Assembly: GCA_015183035.1 (NCBI GenBank)
Contig: JACZZP010000013.1
Span: 2,232,001-2,296,000, forward strand
DNA length: 64,000 bases
Source: Meloidogyne chitwoodi
Taxonomy: Eukaryota > Nematoda > Chromadorea > Rhabditida > Meloidogynidae
Reading direction: 5' to 3'
How positions within the stretch are numbered: position 1 is the first letter of the stretch; the number at the start of each line of letters is the position of its first letter. Below are positions 1-11,289 of the stretch, in pieces. The position numbers and the translations under genes are program-made. The notes under the pieces were generated by a model, which ran no database searches, was not told the DNA's origin, and saw nothing but the letters and a program-made list of their open reading frames with translations.

Positions 1-51
1 GTAGTGAAACATTTGAAGGATGCTAAATATTTTTATTTTAAATATTTCTTG

Positions 52-1970
52 TCAAATTAAACAAACCAAAGGAAGTGGTCTAGGCAAACTAAAATTTTCG
101 TCTTCTCTGTTTTCTTGTTGTTGTTGTGAAATTACTCTATTCATTTTTCGACGTTTATTAGAATTTATTGAACTTTTAGTTTCTTCAGAAGATAAGGTTG
201 GAATTAAATTATTATTTTCATTATATTTTTCAACTTCAATTTTCACTTTTCTGCTAAATCTTTTCTTCTCTGACACTTGTTTTTCCTCTTTAAAATCATT
301 TTGTAAATCTCCCAAGTATTTGGGAGAATTGATAGAACTTCCAACATCTGGGGAATGAACAGATGGATGAAGAAGAGAAACACCAGCAAAGCATATTCGT
401 GTGCGTTCTCTAGAGAGGAATTCATGCATACTCAATGCTGCATTTGTCGGTTCTTCTGAAAAATAAGTTTGTAATTTTTAAATGAAGATTGTAAACAAGT
501 TTGAAAAAAAGTTTTAAGACAGCGATTTAGAATATTTATTTTAAAATATATATGTATGTATAATTTTATATTTAAGAGCGAGTGTGGTCGAGTGGTGAAG
601 GATATGGATTCGCATCTTTGTGCTAAGCGTGTTCGAGACCTTTTGGTGTGGTTTTATTTTAATTTAAGAAAATATTTGTTATATTTTCCAACATTAATTT
701 AAAATTATATTAAAATTTAAAAATATAAACCTTCAGGTGCAGGTCCACAATATCTATAAAGAGGGATTTTCTTGGTGCCAAATAAATGATTCGTTCTTAA
801 TACCAAATTCATCGTCATCAAAACATTTGCTACAAATATTAATCAATCTTCATAATTATAATTTAAATATACCAATATCATAAAGACGTCTACAACGAGA
901 ACGAGATGGTGGATTACAACCTTCAGATTCTAAATCTTTTATTAACATTGTGCTAACAACATCTAGACTGAATGCTCTATATGGATCACAAAGTAAGACC
1001 TTTTTAAAATAAAATATTAAAATTTTTTGAAAAAAATTCTAATTGTCACTTACCATTAAAAACCTCCTGCACAATTGAGCTAAAGAATTTTTCCCACATC
1101 TATCGCGACTTGTTAAAGGTCCAAAGGCAGATTCTTCTTCATCTTCTTGTAAATCTTCTATAATTTTATTTGTTTCTTTATTTCTAATATTTTCATTATC
1201 AAAATGTGTTGTAAAACTGCACATTGCCCTCTCTACTGAAGCTATTTTTATTGGTAATTCACCTTTTTGGGCATCCCTAATTTTTGAAATAAAATTAGAA
1301 TGAAAAAAAGAAACCTTTGTAATGCAAACATTAATTCTGGTAATTTATAAACTCCATGCCATTTATAAAATGATTTGTTTGTTTTTTGCATAACTTCTAA
1401 TGCTTCCATAACATTTACCTTAAAAAATAATTCAATTTAAGAGAAAACAAAAGTTTGTCCATCAGGCGGGTTCGAACCCTCGATCTTCCTCAGCCTTATT
1501 ATTAGAATATTTGATTTTTATTTGTTAACTTACAATATCGTAAATACGTCTTTTCTCAACATTCATACTTCTAGCAATACTTTCTAAATGTACATCACGT
1601 CCATGTTCTGCTTCTAAGGATACTTTTTGAAGGAATGGATTGCATAATTTTCCTAGTGATTTTTCTTTACGAGAGGGACCTCTACGTAAAATTGTTGTTG
1701 GTTCCAATTCATTTAATTTTTTATTTTTATTAATTATTTTTTCTGAACCTGAAAAAATATAAATACTTTACTAATAGAGAGTCTCTCAATTTTTTAAATC
1801 TAATTTAATTAATTAAAAAAAATACCAAATTGTTTAAAATCCTTATCTTCTTCTCTCTTTTCTTCTTTAATTTTTATTCTTGATTTTAAAATAAAATTTG
1901 GACAATTTTCTTTGTTTTCTTCATCAATATAATCACCACAAACATCTACAAATTTATTTTCTTCGTCCAT
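52..1970 (-). CDS. efl-3: Atypical E2F transcription factor (E2F7/8 type)
   Basis: Atypical E2Fs carry two winged-helix DNA-binding domains and repress cell-cycle genes without a DP partner. Exons read 1970-1826, 1748-1534, 1418-1315, 1276-1054, 999-873, 796-731, 455-52, giving about 427 aa. The first domain shows SRKEKSLGKLC and the recognition helix VEKRRIYDIVNVMEAL, ending near FYKWHG. The second shows SRDRCGKNSLAQLCRRF and SRSRCRRLYDI, ending RYCGPAP. Two domains in one chain separate this from E2F1-6. The tail is Lys/Ser/Gln-rich and unconserved. Oddity: sequence just upstream of exon 6 (830-797) encodes NVLMTMNLV, the expected recognition helix, but joining it puts the rest one base out of frame; only the 796 acceptor keeps phase. 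Introns hold tRNA-like fragments. The family assignment is firm; the exon 5/6 junction is not. Confidence 0.85.
578..650 (+). repeat. tRNA-like fragment (Ser/Leu-like)
   Basis: The block contains TGGTCGAGTGGT, resembling an A box of class II tRNAs, and GTGTTCGAGACC, resembling a B box, at roughly tRNA spacing. The arms do not pair well, so it reads as a tRNA pseudogene or tRNA-derived repeat. It lies in the last intron of the E2F gene, antisense to it. Confidence 0.45.
1455..1496 (-). repeat. tRNA 3' half-like fragment
   Basis: On the minus strand the block reads as a T-arm with GGGTTCGAACCC and flanking bases, with no matching 5' half upstream. It sits inside an E2F intron. Probably a truncated tRNA-derived insertion. 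Confidence 0.4.
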
Positions 1971-2047
1971 TATTTATTTTAAGTTTGTAAAATTAAATAA
2001 ACCTGAAAAGAAAAGATTACAATTGTAAAAAATAAATAAACTTTGTT

Positions 2048-2060
2048 TTAACGCGCGAAG
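2048..2060 (-). promoter_or_regulatory. E2F-like site near the E2F start
   Basis: Minus-strand sequence CTTCGCGCGTTAAA lies about 80 bases upstream of the start codon of the E2F7/8-like gene and resembles the TTTCGCGC class of E2F sites. Functional use is inferred. Confidence 0.4.
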
Positions 2061-2966
2061 AAAAGAAAAATACAAAAAACTTAAGTTTTTAAATAATTTG
2101 TATTTTCCCAAACTTTTTTTTTAAACTTTTTTTTACAATTGTGAAAATTTAAAATAACAAAAGAAATAGGGGGAGTGAACATCTGTGCGCGCATATTTAT
2201 TTTTTTTCATTTTTGAAGCAAAAAATTTAAAAAAGCTTGTAATAAATTTATTTAAACACATTTTATTTTCAGGTTTATTTTAAACATGTCTTTATATTTT
2301 TTGCTTAATATCAAGTTTTAGATTTTTATATTTATATAAACTTAAGTTTTTGGTCAACTTATACCTATATTAAATTTATTTATTAATTACAATTAACAAG
2401 AAAATTAATTAAAAAGTGTGTTTATTGCTTTAGGCAAAATGTTTTAACATTTTAGTTCACAAAAAGGTGTCAGACATATCCTTGTAAAAATGAGGGAAAA
2501 TGGCGCGTCCATTTTTAGTTTTTGGAATATAATAAATGCGCAAAAAGAGAAGCAATGAGTGAAAAAAAAAATTGAAAAGGAAAAGAAGGAAAAAGAAAAG
2601 AGAATTTTTACTGTGAACGCGAGGGGTGGAGGGGCCGAACAGGCGATTGTATATAGCTTGAAGAATGAAGGAGGGTCAAAATAAGTAAAAAAAGAGGAAA
2701 AGAATGAGGGAATAGTAGATGAAGAATTTGAACTGTAGAAAAAATTGAAGAGAAGAATAAATAAATGGAATGGCAAATAAGTGAAAAAAGAAAAAGAAAA
2801 GTGGCGCCAACGGTATCCGTTCGATTGGCACACATTAAAAATTGAAGAAGTGAATGAAATAATGGTTATTATTATTATTTGGGGAGCGGAAGAATAGTTG
2901 AGAGAAGGAAAAGTGCTGTTGTCCAACCTCTAAGAGCTTTCCGGCTTTATGTGAAGAGACGGGGAA

Positions 2967-2978
2967 TTTTGGCGGGAT
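2967..2978 (+). promoter_or_regulatory. Consensus-like E2F site TTTTGGCGGGAT
   Basis: The string TTTTGGCGGGAT closely matches the classical E2F consensus (TTTTGGCGGGAA). It is about 1 kb upstream of the E2F7/8-like gene in otherwise AT-rich DNA, so it stands out. Autoregulation is known for this family elsewhere; here it is inferred. Confidence 0.45.
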
Positions 2979-4710
2979 ATATTGAAAAAATATTAAACAT
3001 AGAACAGAAGTAAAATGAAGGAAATTAGATATTTGGTATTTACTATATTTTTAGTAGATACGGGTCTCTGCCGGTCATTTCAAGTAAAATTAGTTATTTC
3101 GACGCGAGCATAGGGTAACTTTTACTGTACGCGACTGTTTGCGCCTAAAAGACTCCTTATATTTTGTATTTTAATTTTAATTATTTTTGGGTTACATAGG
3201 ACTATAATATAGCCCTATTATGCCATCATCAAATATTCTATTATTTTATTTTATACCTCTTAAAAATGCCCTACTCTTATAACGCAAAATCCTTCTGGGG
3301 GTTGTCATCTCTCCAATGGCGCCAGAACACTCCCATTGATCATTTCTTCTTATTTTTTTTCTTCTTTACTCTCTCATTTTCCCTCATTTTTCTGATGGCG
3401 TCGTTTTTCTGTCGTTAAATGTGAGCAGAGTTGTTTAGTTTTTGTGCCATTATTCAACGGCACCACATACCGTGGCGACCCCGTATATTTTTTGTTTAGA
3501 CGATTGCGCCATTGGAAAAAAAAAGAAAAGGAAGAGGAAACAAGGTTTTCGCACATCTTATCAGTTTTTTTTTTTGAGTATTTTTTAGGGGATCTTTATA
3601 TTTTTGTTTTTAATGGTGAGTGACTCCTTTGGCGTTAATTTTATTGAAAAATAAAAATATTATTTATCATCAAAAATAGGAATGGATTGAAATATATTAA
3701 AGGATTTAATATATTTTTTAGTAAAAGATAAGAATTAATAAAATACGATATACCCAAGTTTTGATTATCTAAAGTTAATTTTATACGCTCGCGCCCAAAT
3801 ATTATTACGCCTAATTGTCATAGGCAAGAAAATAAACTTTTTAGACTTAAAAAAAGTTTCATTACGATAATAATAACTGACTGAGAGAAAAAAGAATATT
3901 ATTACCTACTTTTGAGATTATTGGTTCTATTAATTTTTGCCTGAGGCAATATTCAAAGTTTTACCCTTTGGATATATACAGTGTATTTTTTTAATTAATT
4001 CTAGAGGAATAAAAAAATATTTTTAACATTTTTTTGTAATTTTGTTTATTTATTACACATTTTTTCTCTTTTTTAATTTTACAATCCACTGAAGAAAAAA
4101 TGCCGACATTTTTTTTAATTTTCGAGAATTTCTTGTTTTTGCTACTTTTTTACTACAACAATTATTGCGCAATTCTCTATTTTCTCAAAATAATCCGGTC
4201 ATTTTAAATTTTTTCTTTTCTTTTTTTTTTTGTTTACCGCTTTTCTCTAACACCTTTAATATTATTTATTTAATACCGGGAGTGGTAATCTCGCGCGGCT
4301 ATCTTTATATTTTATTTTAAAAAGAAAAATGGAGGAAATAAACTTTAAAGAAGGTAAAAAGAGAAGATTTTAAGAAAGGTTATAAAAATTTATTTTAAAA
4401 ATGTGGGTCAATTCTATTTGGAATTTTAAAAAATAAAATATACAGTAAAATATGCCAAAATATTAATCACTCATTTTTTTCATTTAGAACCTTATGCATT
4501 GTATTACACAATTTTTTGACTTAATGGCACGCATCAACAACAAAAAATGATCGATGGTCTTAATAAAAATATTAAATAAATAAAGGATGTTAATCAATCA
4601 ATTTGAGAATTAAATAATGGGAAAATGTAAAATTAAAAAATAACTAAAAATAAATAAAATACTTAGAAAGCATTAAATTGTGTTAAAATACTTTTAAAAA
4701 CAAAATAACT

Positions 4711-4778
4711 ACAATTGGATTCGAACCTTCAACCTCTTCCCCAGAAATCTACTTCGCTAACCACTCGACCACAGCACA
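4711..4778 (-). repeat. tRNA-like fragment
   Basis: Minus strand shows TGGTCGAGTGGTTAGCG (A-box-like) and AAGGTTCGAATCC (B-box-like) about 40 bases apart. The T-stem pairs poorly, so a functional tRNA is unlikely. It resembles the fragment at 578-650. Confidence 0.45.
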
Positions 4779-5651
4779 AGTGTTTCAAGTTTTAATTTTA
4801 TATTAGATAAAAGTTAAATTATTTTAAATGCGCACATAAGTTTGTAAAAATAAAAGCTAAAATGTATGAAGAGAAATTTATAAATTCTTTAAAAAAATAT
4901 TTTAAAAAATGAAATAAAAATATTCTAAGAAAATTGCCATCCTTCTTATCGGCACATTTAGATCGCCGTAAAATAAATGCGGCGTTCTTCAGCGCGTTAT
5001 TGGCAGATGTGAAATAAAATAAAATTGGAGAAAAGAAGGAATAAATGGGCGGGAGAATGGATGAAAAATTAAAAAAAAAATCAGGAAAAAGAAGGAAGAG
5101 AGAAAAATGCCAAAAATGAAAGTGGCACAATTGGAAAAAATGAAAATAATTTTTGTGCGCGCCATTTATGCCATATTTTTTCGCTTCGTCTTTCTCTTCT
5201 TCTTCTTCACATATAATAGATATTCATCATTTGTCATCATCTATCGATGGCGTCGCTTTTTACAAGCTAAACAAGGTACCTAACAACTGTTTTGAAGGAA
5301 AAAGCCATCGGCTGTCAGAAAAAAATGATCGGCTGTCAGCAACCTTTATCCTATTTTTATGGCATTTTTTCTTTCTTTTTTAGTATATTTTATGCCGCTT
5401 TTATAAAATGTTCTCTCTCATTTTTCATATTGTGAAGAATTAAAAATGCTAGAAAATGTAAAAATCAAATAATTTAAATGCCGAAAAACTTGAAAAGAAA
5501 ATAAAAGGTAATATGTATGTGAAAAAAATATTTAAAAATTTAAAGAATTAAAGAGCAAAGAATTAAATATTTTTAATCATTTGGGGCAAATTAGAGAGAA
5601 TTCTTTATTTTTAGGTTTGTCTATAACTAATTAAATTGAGTTATTGATATG

Positions 5652-5723
5652 TGTAAGTGTAGCTCAGTCGGTAGTGTTTCCCGCTGCTGTCTATTAGGTG
5701 CGGGTTCGATCCCACTTGCTTGG
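5652..5723 (+). repeat. tRNA-like fragment (TAGCTCAGTCGGTAG type)
   Basis: Has a near-perfect A box (TAGCTCAGTCGGTAG) and B box (GGGTTCGATCCC). AAGTG and CACTT at the ends could form part of an acceptor stem. The T-stem appears to lack two bases, so it is probably a recent tRNA pseudogene, though a degenerate functional tRNA is not excluded. Confidence 0.5.
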
Positions 5724-6586
5724 TTTTTTTATTTTTCTCTAAAATTAAGAATTTCATTAGATTTGCGTCCAATAGATGAAGATAACCCTGCTGACAATTT
5801 TTTGATATTGCGTTGGACACCGCACGTATTAAATGTCCTGTTTCTACATTTACAGCAGAAAGAAGCAAAAGCTATACATTATTAATTTACCTCAAACTAA
5901 CGTTTTAATTTATATTTTAATTTTATAATTTAAATCTTTCTATGTAATAAATTTTGTGTTTTTTGTTGCGTGATATTTATCGTCTGTGCAATAAAGAAGT
6001 TAATTTTTTTCATTTAATCCAAGGTATAATATGCCAAACTTTGTCTAGATTCTTTTGGTAGAAACCCGAGTTCTGCGCCGTTTGCAAATAATTAAAACAA
6101 TTATACATAGAACATTTGCGAAATAGTATAAGCTAGAGAAAAAAAGATTACGAAATGTAAAATGGCTGAAAGAATTATAAATTTGTAAAATAGTGTAAGC
6201 AGAGAAAGAAAGAGTAATAGGTTGATGTCAAAGTGTAAAAATTTAATTTTTACAAAATATCAAAAGGACGATTGTTAAAAAAGGTTCAACTGTAGTTGTT
6301 TCAAAAGGGTCAATGTAGTTTCGTCACCTAATCCTCCAATAATCATTCAATTTTAAGTCTATATCTTGACCTATACAGAAGATCTGTTTCCTTCATGGCT
6401 TGTTCGATTCGGCTTTTCAAGCTCTTTCGGATGATATATGTCTCGTTTGGATCTAACATGTAGAAAAAAAGTCCTAAAATACAGTATATACAATTCACTA
6501 TAATTTATAACTGCGATGAAATGTCATTTAACAAACCTAATATATATCAAAAACCGTCGTTTCAGCGCCAGATGAGAATTTAATAT

Positions 6587-6738
6587 CATCGGTGAATATT
6601 GGTGAATATCGGTAAACATCGGTGAATATCGGTGAGATAAAACTGACCGTGGAACTCACCGTAAGATAAAACTCGCCGACAAAACTCGCCGAAAAACTTG
6701 TCGGTGGGTTCGCCGATGGGTACGCTGATGGTTCACCT
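6587..6738. repeat. GGTGAATATC-type short repeat block
   Basis: Imperfect tandem units of the form (A/C)ATCGGTGAATATC at 6587-6637 pass into diverged TCGCCGA/TCGGTGGG units to about 6738, including inverted forms (ACTCACCGT, TCGCCGA). The block is much richer in GC than its surroundings. No coding frame is apparent. Confidence 0.6.
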
Positions 6739-6898
6739 TTCCTACATAAATTGTTTCATTTTAGGGGCTTTTATTTCGACTTCTAAAAGTCGAAATTTTC
6801 TAATTTTTTGATATTTGATTCTGATTATTGAACTCTATAAAATATATCAAAATCAGACAAATCTGACTTTTAGAAATTTTTTGGCTTTCCAAATCAGT

Positions 6899-7124
6899 TT
6901 GGCGTTTTTTGCCATTTTTTGTAGGTCGGTTTATACCTCATAGCTCAGTCTAAAAATGTCGTACAGACTTTTTTCTACTACCAATTTTAGATAATTGTCT
7001 AATCTTTAATTTAGGACCAAATTTAGGGTTTTTGGCCCATCTAAAAAATGTAGATCCAAAATGAAGTTTTGGCTTTTTTGCCATTTTTTAGTAGATTGGT
7101 TTAGACTTCATATTTCGGTCTAAC
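6899..7124. repeat. Duplicated ~55 bp motif
   Basis: The segment at 6899-6953 (TTTTTTGCCATTTTTTGTAG, then GGTTTATACCTCATA and CAGTCTAA) recurs diverged at 7068-7124 (TTTTTTGCCATTTTTTAGTAG, GGTTTAGACTTCATA, CGGTCTAA). The spacing is about 169 bp, suggesting two units of a longer tandem repeat or a decayed transposon. Confidence 0.55.
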
Positions 7125-7731
7125 TTCTTCAAATTATTTTACTTTTTCTTAAAATTTTCTAGGATTACATAACAATAATAGGGCTACAAAATTACAAAAT
7201 TAGAAAAATTAAGGCATTGGGAATCCTGTTTTAGGAGCATCCTATTTTCTTGGAGTCGGATGAACCAAAATTAGAGAGTAAAGATTATCTAAGAAAAATT
7301 CATATAAATTAGATTGTTCATTTTTCGATGCTGAGTTGATTAAAATCAAAATCAAAGTGATCGAACACGTTGAAGAAAGTTATGACCAAAATTATTTCAA
7401 TTTTCACCGATTTTAAAAAATTCATAACTCAGCCATTTAAGTTTGTTCATAACTCAAACTTTGTAGAATTGTAGTAAAGAATATATTGCTAAATAGAGGC
7501 TTTTTGGCGTACTCTACAAAAATAAATACATTCCGCCACAAGAATTTCCGTTCACTGTACAATTGTCCTAGCCCCGCTTCGGATAGTGCTTCGGCAAATT
7601 CTTCTCAGTTTCGCCCACTTACCCCAATTTCGAAACTTGCACCCAAAACTGTCCCCAGAGTAACGATATTTAAGTTATAAAATATTACTTCTTTTAAATC
7701 TTTAGAAGGCTTTCTAATTAAAAACCTGATT

Positions 7732-7977
7732 ATGCTTCCAGCAACAAATTGGGATTATGTTCGTAAATTTTGTGTACTTCTTGGTGGAGCTGTTGTCGGA
7801 ACATTTATTGTCTTTAAAATTTATAATCCACTCGAACAAATGAAAGCAGAAATTGAAGACGGAAAAGCTGTTATTTTAAGAGAATATACGCCTAGATATG
7901 AAGAACTGAAAAAACAATTGGCAAAAGAAGTTGCAAAAATTGAACAAAGGGAAAAATTTGAAGCTAAATCTGGCTGA
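7732..7977 (+). CDS. Small mitochondrial-type membrane protein
   Basis: Single exon of 81 aa. Residues about 11-31 form one hydrophobic segment (VLLGGAVVGTFIVF), followed by IYNP and a charged helical tail rich in Glu/Lys. A single N-terminal span followed by a proline and a charged helix resembles small inner-membrane assembly factors such as UQCC3, but similarity is too short to claim orthology. An AG at 7705-7706 ahead of AAGGCTTTC is a plausible trans-splice acceptor; the frame is open upstream to it without another ATG. The upstream frame at 7486-7680 has a presequence-like composition but could not be joined in phase at a convincing donor. Confidence 0.6.
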   Translation: MLPATNWDYVRKFCVLLGGAVVGTFIVFKIYNPLEQMKAEIEDGKAVILREYTPRYEELKKQLAKEVAKIEQREKFEAKSG

Positions 7978-8204
7978 AAACGTCAAGAAATGAGAAACAA
8001 TTGAAGCTTTTTGTTTGTTTTTTATTATTTTAAAATAAAATTGTAATATTTGTCTTCATTTTTAATTATTTAGTTATTTTTCCTAATATTTTAAGCTTTT
8101 TATTCTTTTAATTTTTTAAAGTGAATGCTAAGAATTTATATTATTTAATCAACTATTTGTCAATTGTTCGCTACAAATCTATAATTAAAACAAAATTTTT
8201 AGCA

Positions 8205-10029
8205 ATGCAAAATCCTTTTGGAATACCAACTTACCAAGTTGGAAAACAAATTTATCGTCGTAATTGTCCTCTTGAAATGGTGAATACTTCAAACCCTGCA
8301 GCTGCTGCTAAACAAAAATATATTGACTTGGAAGAGGAGGAAGAAACAACTTGTGAATTAATAGAAGAAACAAAAGATACCGCATTGGAAATCAATAATG
8401 TTGAACAAGGTTTTTTTACGATAATTCTGGAACATTGCGGGAGGTGTTTATATATAGGAATGTCCATTTGTTTACCTCGTGATGTTGGAGGGGCTCATAA
8501 TTATCCATACTATGACTACCGATAAATCATTAAAATATTTGGAAATTTTCTTATTAAAATATCAAAACTTTTTAAGAAAAGCCAACTAGCTCTCTTATAA
8601 TCTCCACAACAGAAAAGATTTCTTCAAAATCTCAAAATGATGAAAAACAATCATCAAATTTGAATAAACAAGTTAGTGCTCCTTCGCCTCCAAAAAAGAT
8701 TCAAATTGAATTATTAGAAGAAAAACAAGTAATTAAAGAAGATTCTTCAAATATTGAAACAACAGAAAAACAAATTAAGTTAATTGATTCTATAAAATAT
8801 GATCCAAAAGAATCTACTTATTATGACAGGTTTTTTTTTAAATAATATTTTCAAAGATTTATTTTTAGAATTAAAATACCTGGTTCTCTTATTGGCTTAA
8901 TTAAAGGAAAAGAAGGTTATAAACAACGTGTTATGGAAAAAGAATTTGATTGCAAGTTGTATTTTCCAAAGAAAAAAGAAAAAGTTCATGGAAAACTTGC
9001 TGAAATTAGTTGGTTATTAATCTTTTTTAAGTTTAATTTTATTATTGAAACAAACCTTTGTTTTTTTAATAGAAATTTGTTCTGTTCGAGCAGCTGAAAA
9101 TGTCAAAAAATGTCGTGATTCGTTAGAAACAGCTGTAGAAAAAGCTCGTAAACAAGCAATGCCCACTCATTTTGTAGCTGTTCCTGTTGGATTGAAAAGT
9201 GTTAAAATTAGAGAACAATATTCAAATTTGATTCATAAAATTCGTGCAGATGAAGATTTGCCGGTTTGAAGAATTTTTTTAAATATAAAAAATTTTTTAA
9301 TTATAGGAGGAATGTAAAAATCCTAACCTTTTTATATCTCCTGTCAAACTACATTTGACCCTTTGTGTTCTTCGATTATTCACTGAAGAAGAGGTTAATT
9401 CTGCCAAACAATTTTTAGATGAATTGTTCCTCTCTGAATCTGTCAAGTTAATTTTTTATTTAAAAATTTAAAAATAATAATAAATAGAGAAATATTTACA
9501 AATTCGGATGTTCCACATATTCAACTTGAATTTACTGAACTTGGCCATTTTATTGATAGGCCATCCGATAAGATTGCAGTCCTTTTTGCAAAGTGTATAT
9601 CTGACAGGTTTAACTTAAAATTTGTTTAATTAAATTTTAATTATTTAGAATGCAAAAATTAGCTAATATTATTGAAAGTTCTCTTTCTTCTTACTTTCTC
9701 ACTGAAAAACGCAAGTCTGATGAAGTTGTGCTACATATGACTGTTATAAATACAAAATACTTGCGTGAGGTTAATATTTTTTCTTTTAATAATCAATTAA
9801 AAAATCAATTTTTAGAAGAAAAGGTCTTTTTTAAATGTTTCTCCACTTTTGGAAAAATTTGGTAAATTAAGTTTTGACCCTGTTGAGATTACAGAGGTTT
9901 CTTTTATAAATAATTTTATTTAAAATTTTTATACAGCTTCATCTTTGCGAAATGAGTAGCCTTACTGATGCAGAATTGGCTCTTGAAACATACAAATGTG
10001 TACATAAATTACAATTTCCAACCAAATAA
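8205..10029 (+). CDS. ASCC1: ASCC1-like KH / 2H-phosphoesterase protein
   Basis: ASCC1 is a subunit of the activating signal cointegrator complex, which acts in transcription coactivation and alkylation repair. Exons 8205-8409, 8613-8829, 8869-9008, 9073-9263, 9307-9446, 9488-9607, 9649-9769, 9816-9896, 9937-10029 give 435 aa. After an acidic N-terminus, a KH domain begins near residue 141 with the GKEG loop (IGLIKGKEGYKQRV). The C-terminal half is the 2H (LigT-like) fold with both HxTx motifs intact: HLTL in SPVKLHLTLC and HMTV in VLHMTVIN. The chosen ATG sits 2 bases after TTTTTAG, a strong trans-splice acceptor; an upstream in-frame ATG at 8121 is disfavoured. It follows the preceding small gene by 228 bp on the same strand. 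Confidence 0.9.
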
Positions 10030-10123
10030 AAGCAGTATATGTTAATTATTTTTTAAAGATTTTTTATTTAAAAAATGAATTGAAGGTAATTTGACTAATT
10101 TTTATCTGAAAATTTAATTTTTT

Positions 10124-11288
10124 TTAAGTTGGAGTTTTTGGAGTATTTTTTCGGTTCTCCTCGTCCTCTTTTTCCCCAACCTCTTCTTCTACATTTTCTT
10201 CCTCTTGATGTTCCTCTTCATTTTTTACTGCTTCCTCTTCTTTTAATTTTTAAAAATATTTTTTTTTAAATTTATTTTAAAATATTCTCACCTTCCTCTT
10301 TTGGTGTAACAGTAGTTTCTTCTTTATTCTCTTCTTCTTTTTCGTCCTCTTCTTGTTCATCAGCAGTCCCTTCCTTAAAATTTTAAATTATATTTTTATA
10401 TTTCTGTTTATTTTAAAAATTGTTTCAATATAAACCAAAATTCAGTTTTTAATTCTGATTAACCTCTTCTTTTTCTTCATCATCATGTTGCTCATGTTCT
10501 ATAACTTCTACTTCTGTTGTTCCCTCTGGCGATCTCGTCTCTTCTCCATTTTGATTAACTTCAGCTTCTTCCTCTTCATTTTCTTTTTCAGCATTATTTA
10601 ATGAAGGTGTGGGCTCTGGAGGGGGTGCTTTCTCTTTTACTTAAAAATTTTAAATAAAATTTATTTGTGCATAATTATTAAACCTTTTTTCTTGCTTCCA
10701 ATTTTCTTTGTCCTTTGTTTAGGTGCAGATGCAGCCTTTTCACTTCTTTCAATACTCCTAGAATAAGATGAACCCAAAGAATTATTCTCTTGTGTTGATC
10801 TGGATGTACTATCACGTCGAGGACGGCGCAGAGAACCACTTTGCCCTAATCGGTTTATTGCCGGTGATTGGCCATACGCTAAGGGAGTAAACGGACCAGA
10901 GGAAGCAACATATTCCTAAATTTCATAATTTTTTGAGAAAAATCAAATTAAACCCCATTATGCTCCAACTGCTCTGTTGAAGTTATTTGAGTCCCATCAG
11001 TGCTAAACAATCGTTTTGCACCTTAATATAATAAATTTAATTTAAGAAAATTTACAAAAACAACTAACCCAATACTAAACCAATTCTTTCACTAATTGTG
11101 TCTAAAACTGTGTTGATATCTTGACCTTGTTTATAATTTAAGACAACCTAAAATTAGAAATTAATTTAAAAAAAGAATTATTATTTTTTTAAACTTACAT
11201 TTAAACCCTTATAATGTCCATCACCATTTCTATAAATTCTAACACGTCTTGCTTTATCAGGTACCAGTCTTGTATAAGAACTGGTCAT
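10124..11288 (-). CDS. Single doublecortin-domain protein with acidic tail
   Basis: Doublecortin (DCX) domains bind microtubules. Exons 11288-11199, 11147-11069, 11021-10954, 10915-10684, 10639-10464, 10373-10292, 10239-10124 give 280 aa. Residues about 13-95 form one DCX domain: VRIYRNGDGHYKGLNV, then ISERIGL, GAKRLFSTDGTQ and LEHNGEYVAS. A Ser/Arg-rich linker (RRPRRDSTSRS) and a long Glu-rich tail follow. There is no second DCX domain and no kinase, so it is not ZYG-8/DCLK. The gene converges tail-to-tail with ASCC1, with only about 94 bp between the stop codons. Confidence 0.85.
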
Positions 11289-11289
11289 T

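Larger units (their letters stand above)
1990..7480. other. Gene-poor intergenic region
   Basis: About 5.5 kb without a convincing exon. The long frame at 2444-2926 is low-complexity Phe/Ser/Leu on the complement of purine-rich DNA and is not protein-like. The stretch holds scattered GGCGCC/GGCGTC-containing patches, two tRNA-like fragments, a GGTGAATATC repeat block and a duplicated roughly 55 bp motif, described separately. It may contain the E2F promoter and distal elements. Confidence 0.6.

Noticed and set aside
52..358. Plus-strand open frame opposite the E2F C-terminus
   Set aside because: Antisense shadow of the last exon of the E2F gene.
2444..2926. 160-residue open frame on the minus strand
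   Set aside because: Almost entirely Phe/Ser/Ile/Leu, the complement of purine-rich low-complexity DNA; no splice context or protein-like pattern.
4711..5723. Functional tRNA genes
   Set aside because: A- and B-box-like motifs are present but T-stems and acceptor stems do not pair; called tRNA-like fragments.
7486..7680. Upstream frame with mitochondrial-presequence composition
   Set aside because: Could not be joined in phase to the small membrane-protein exon using a convincing donor; left as a possible alternative 5' exon only.
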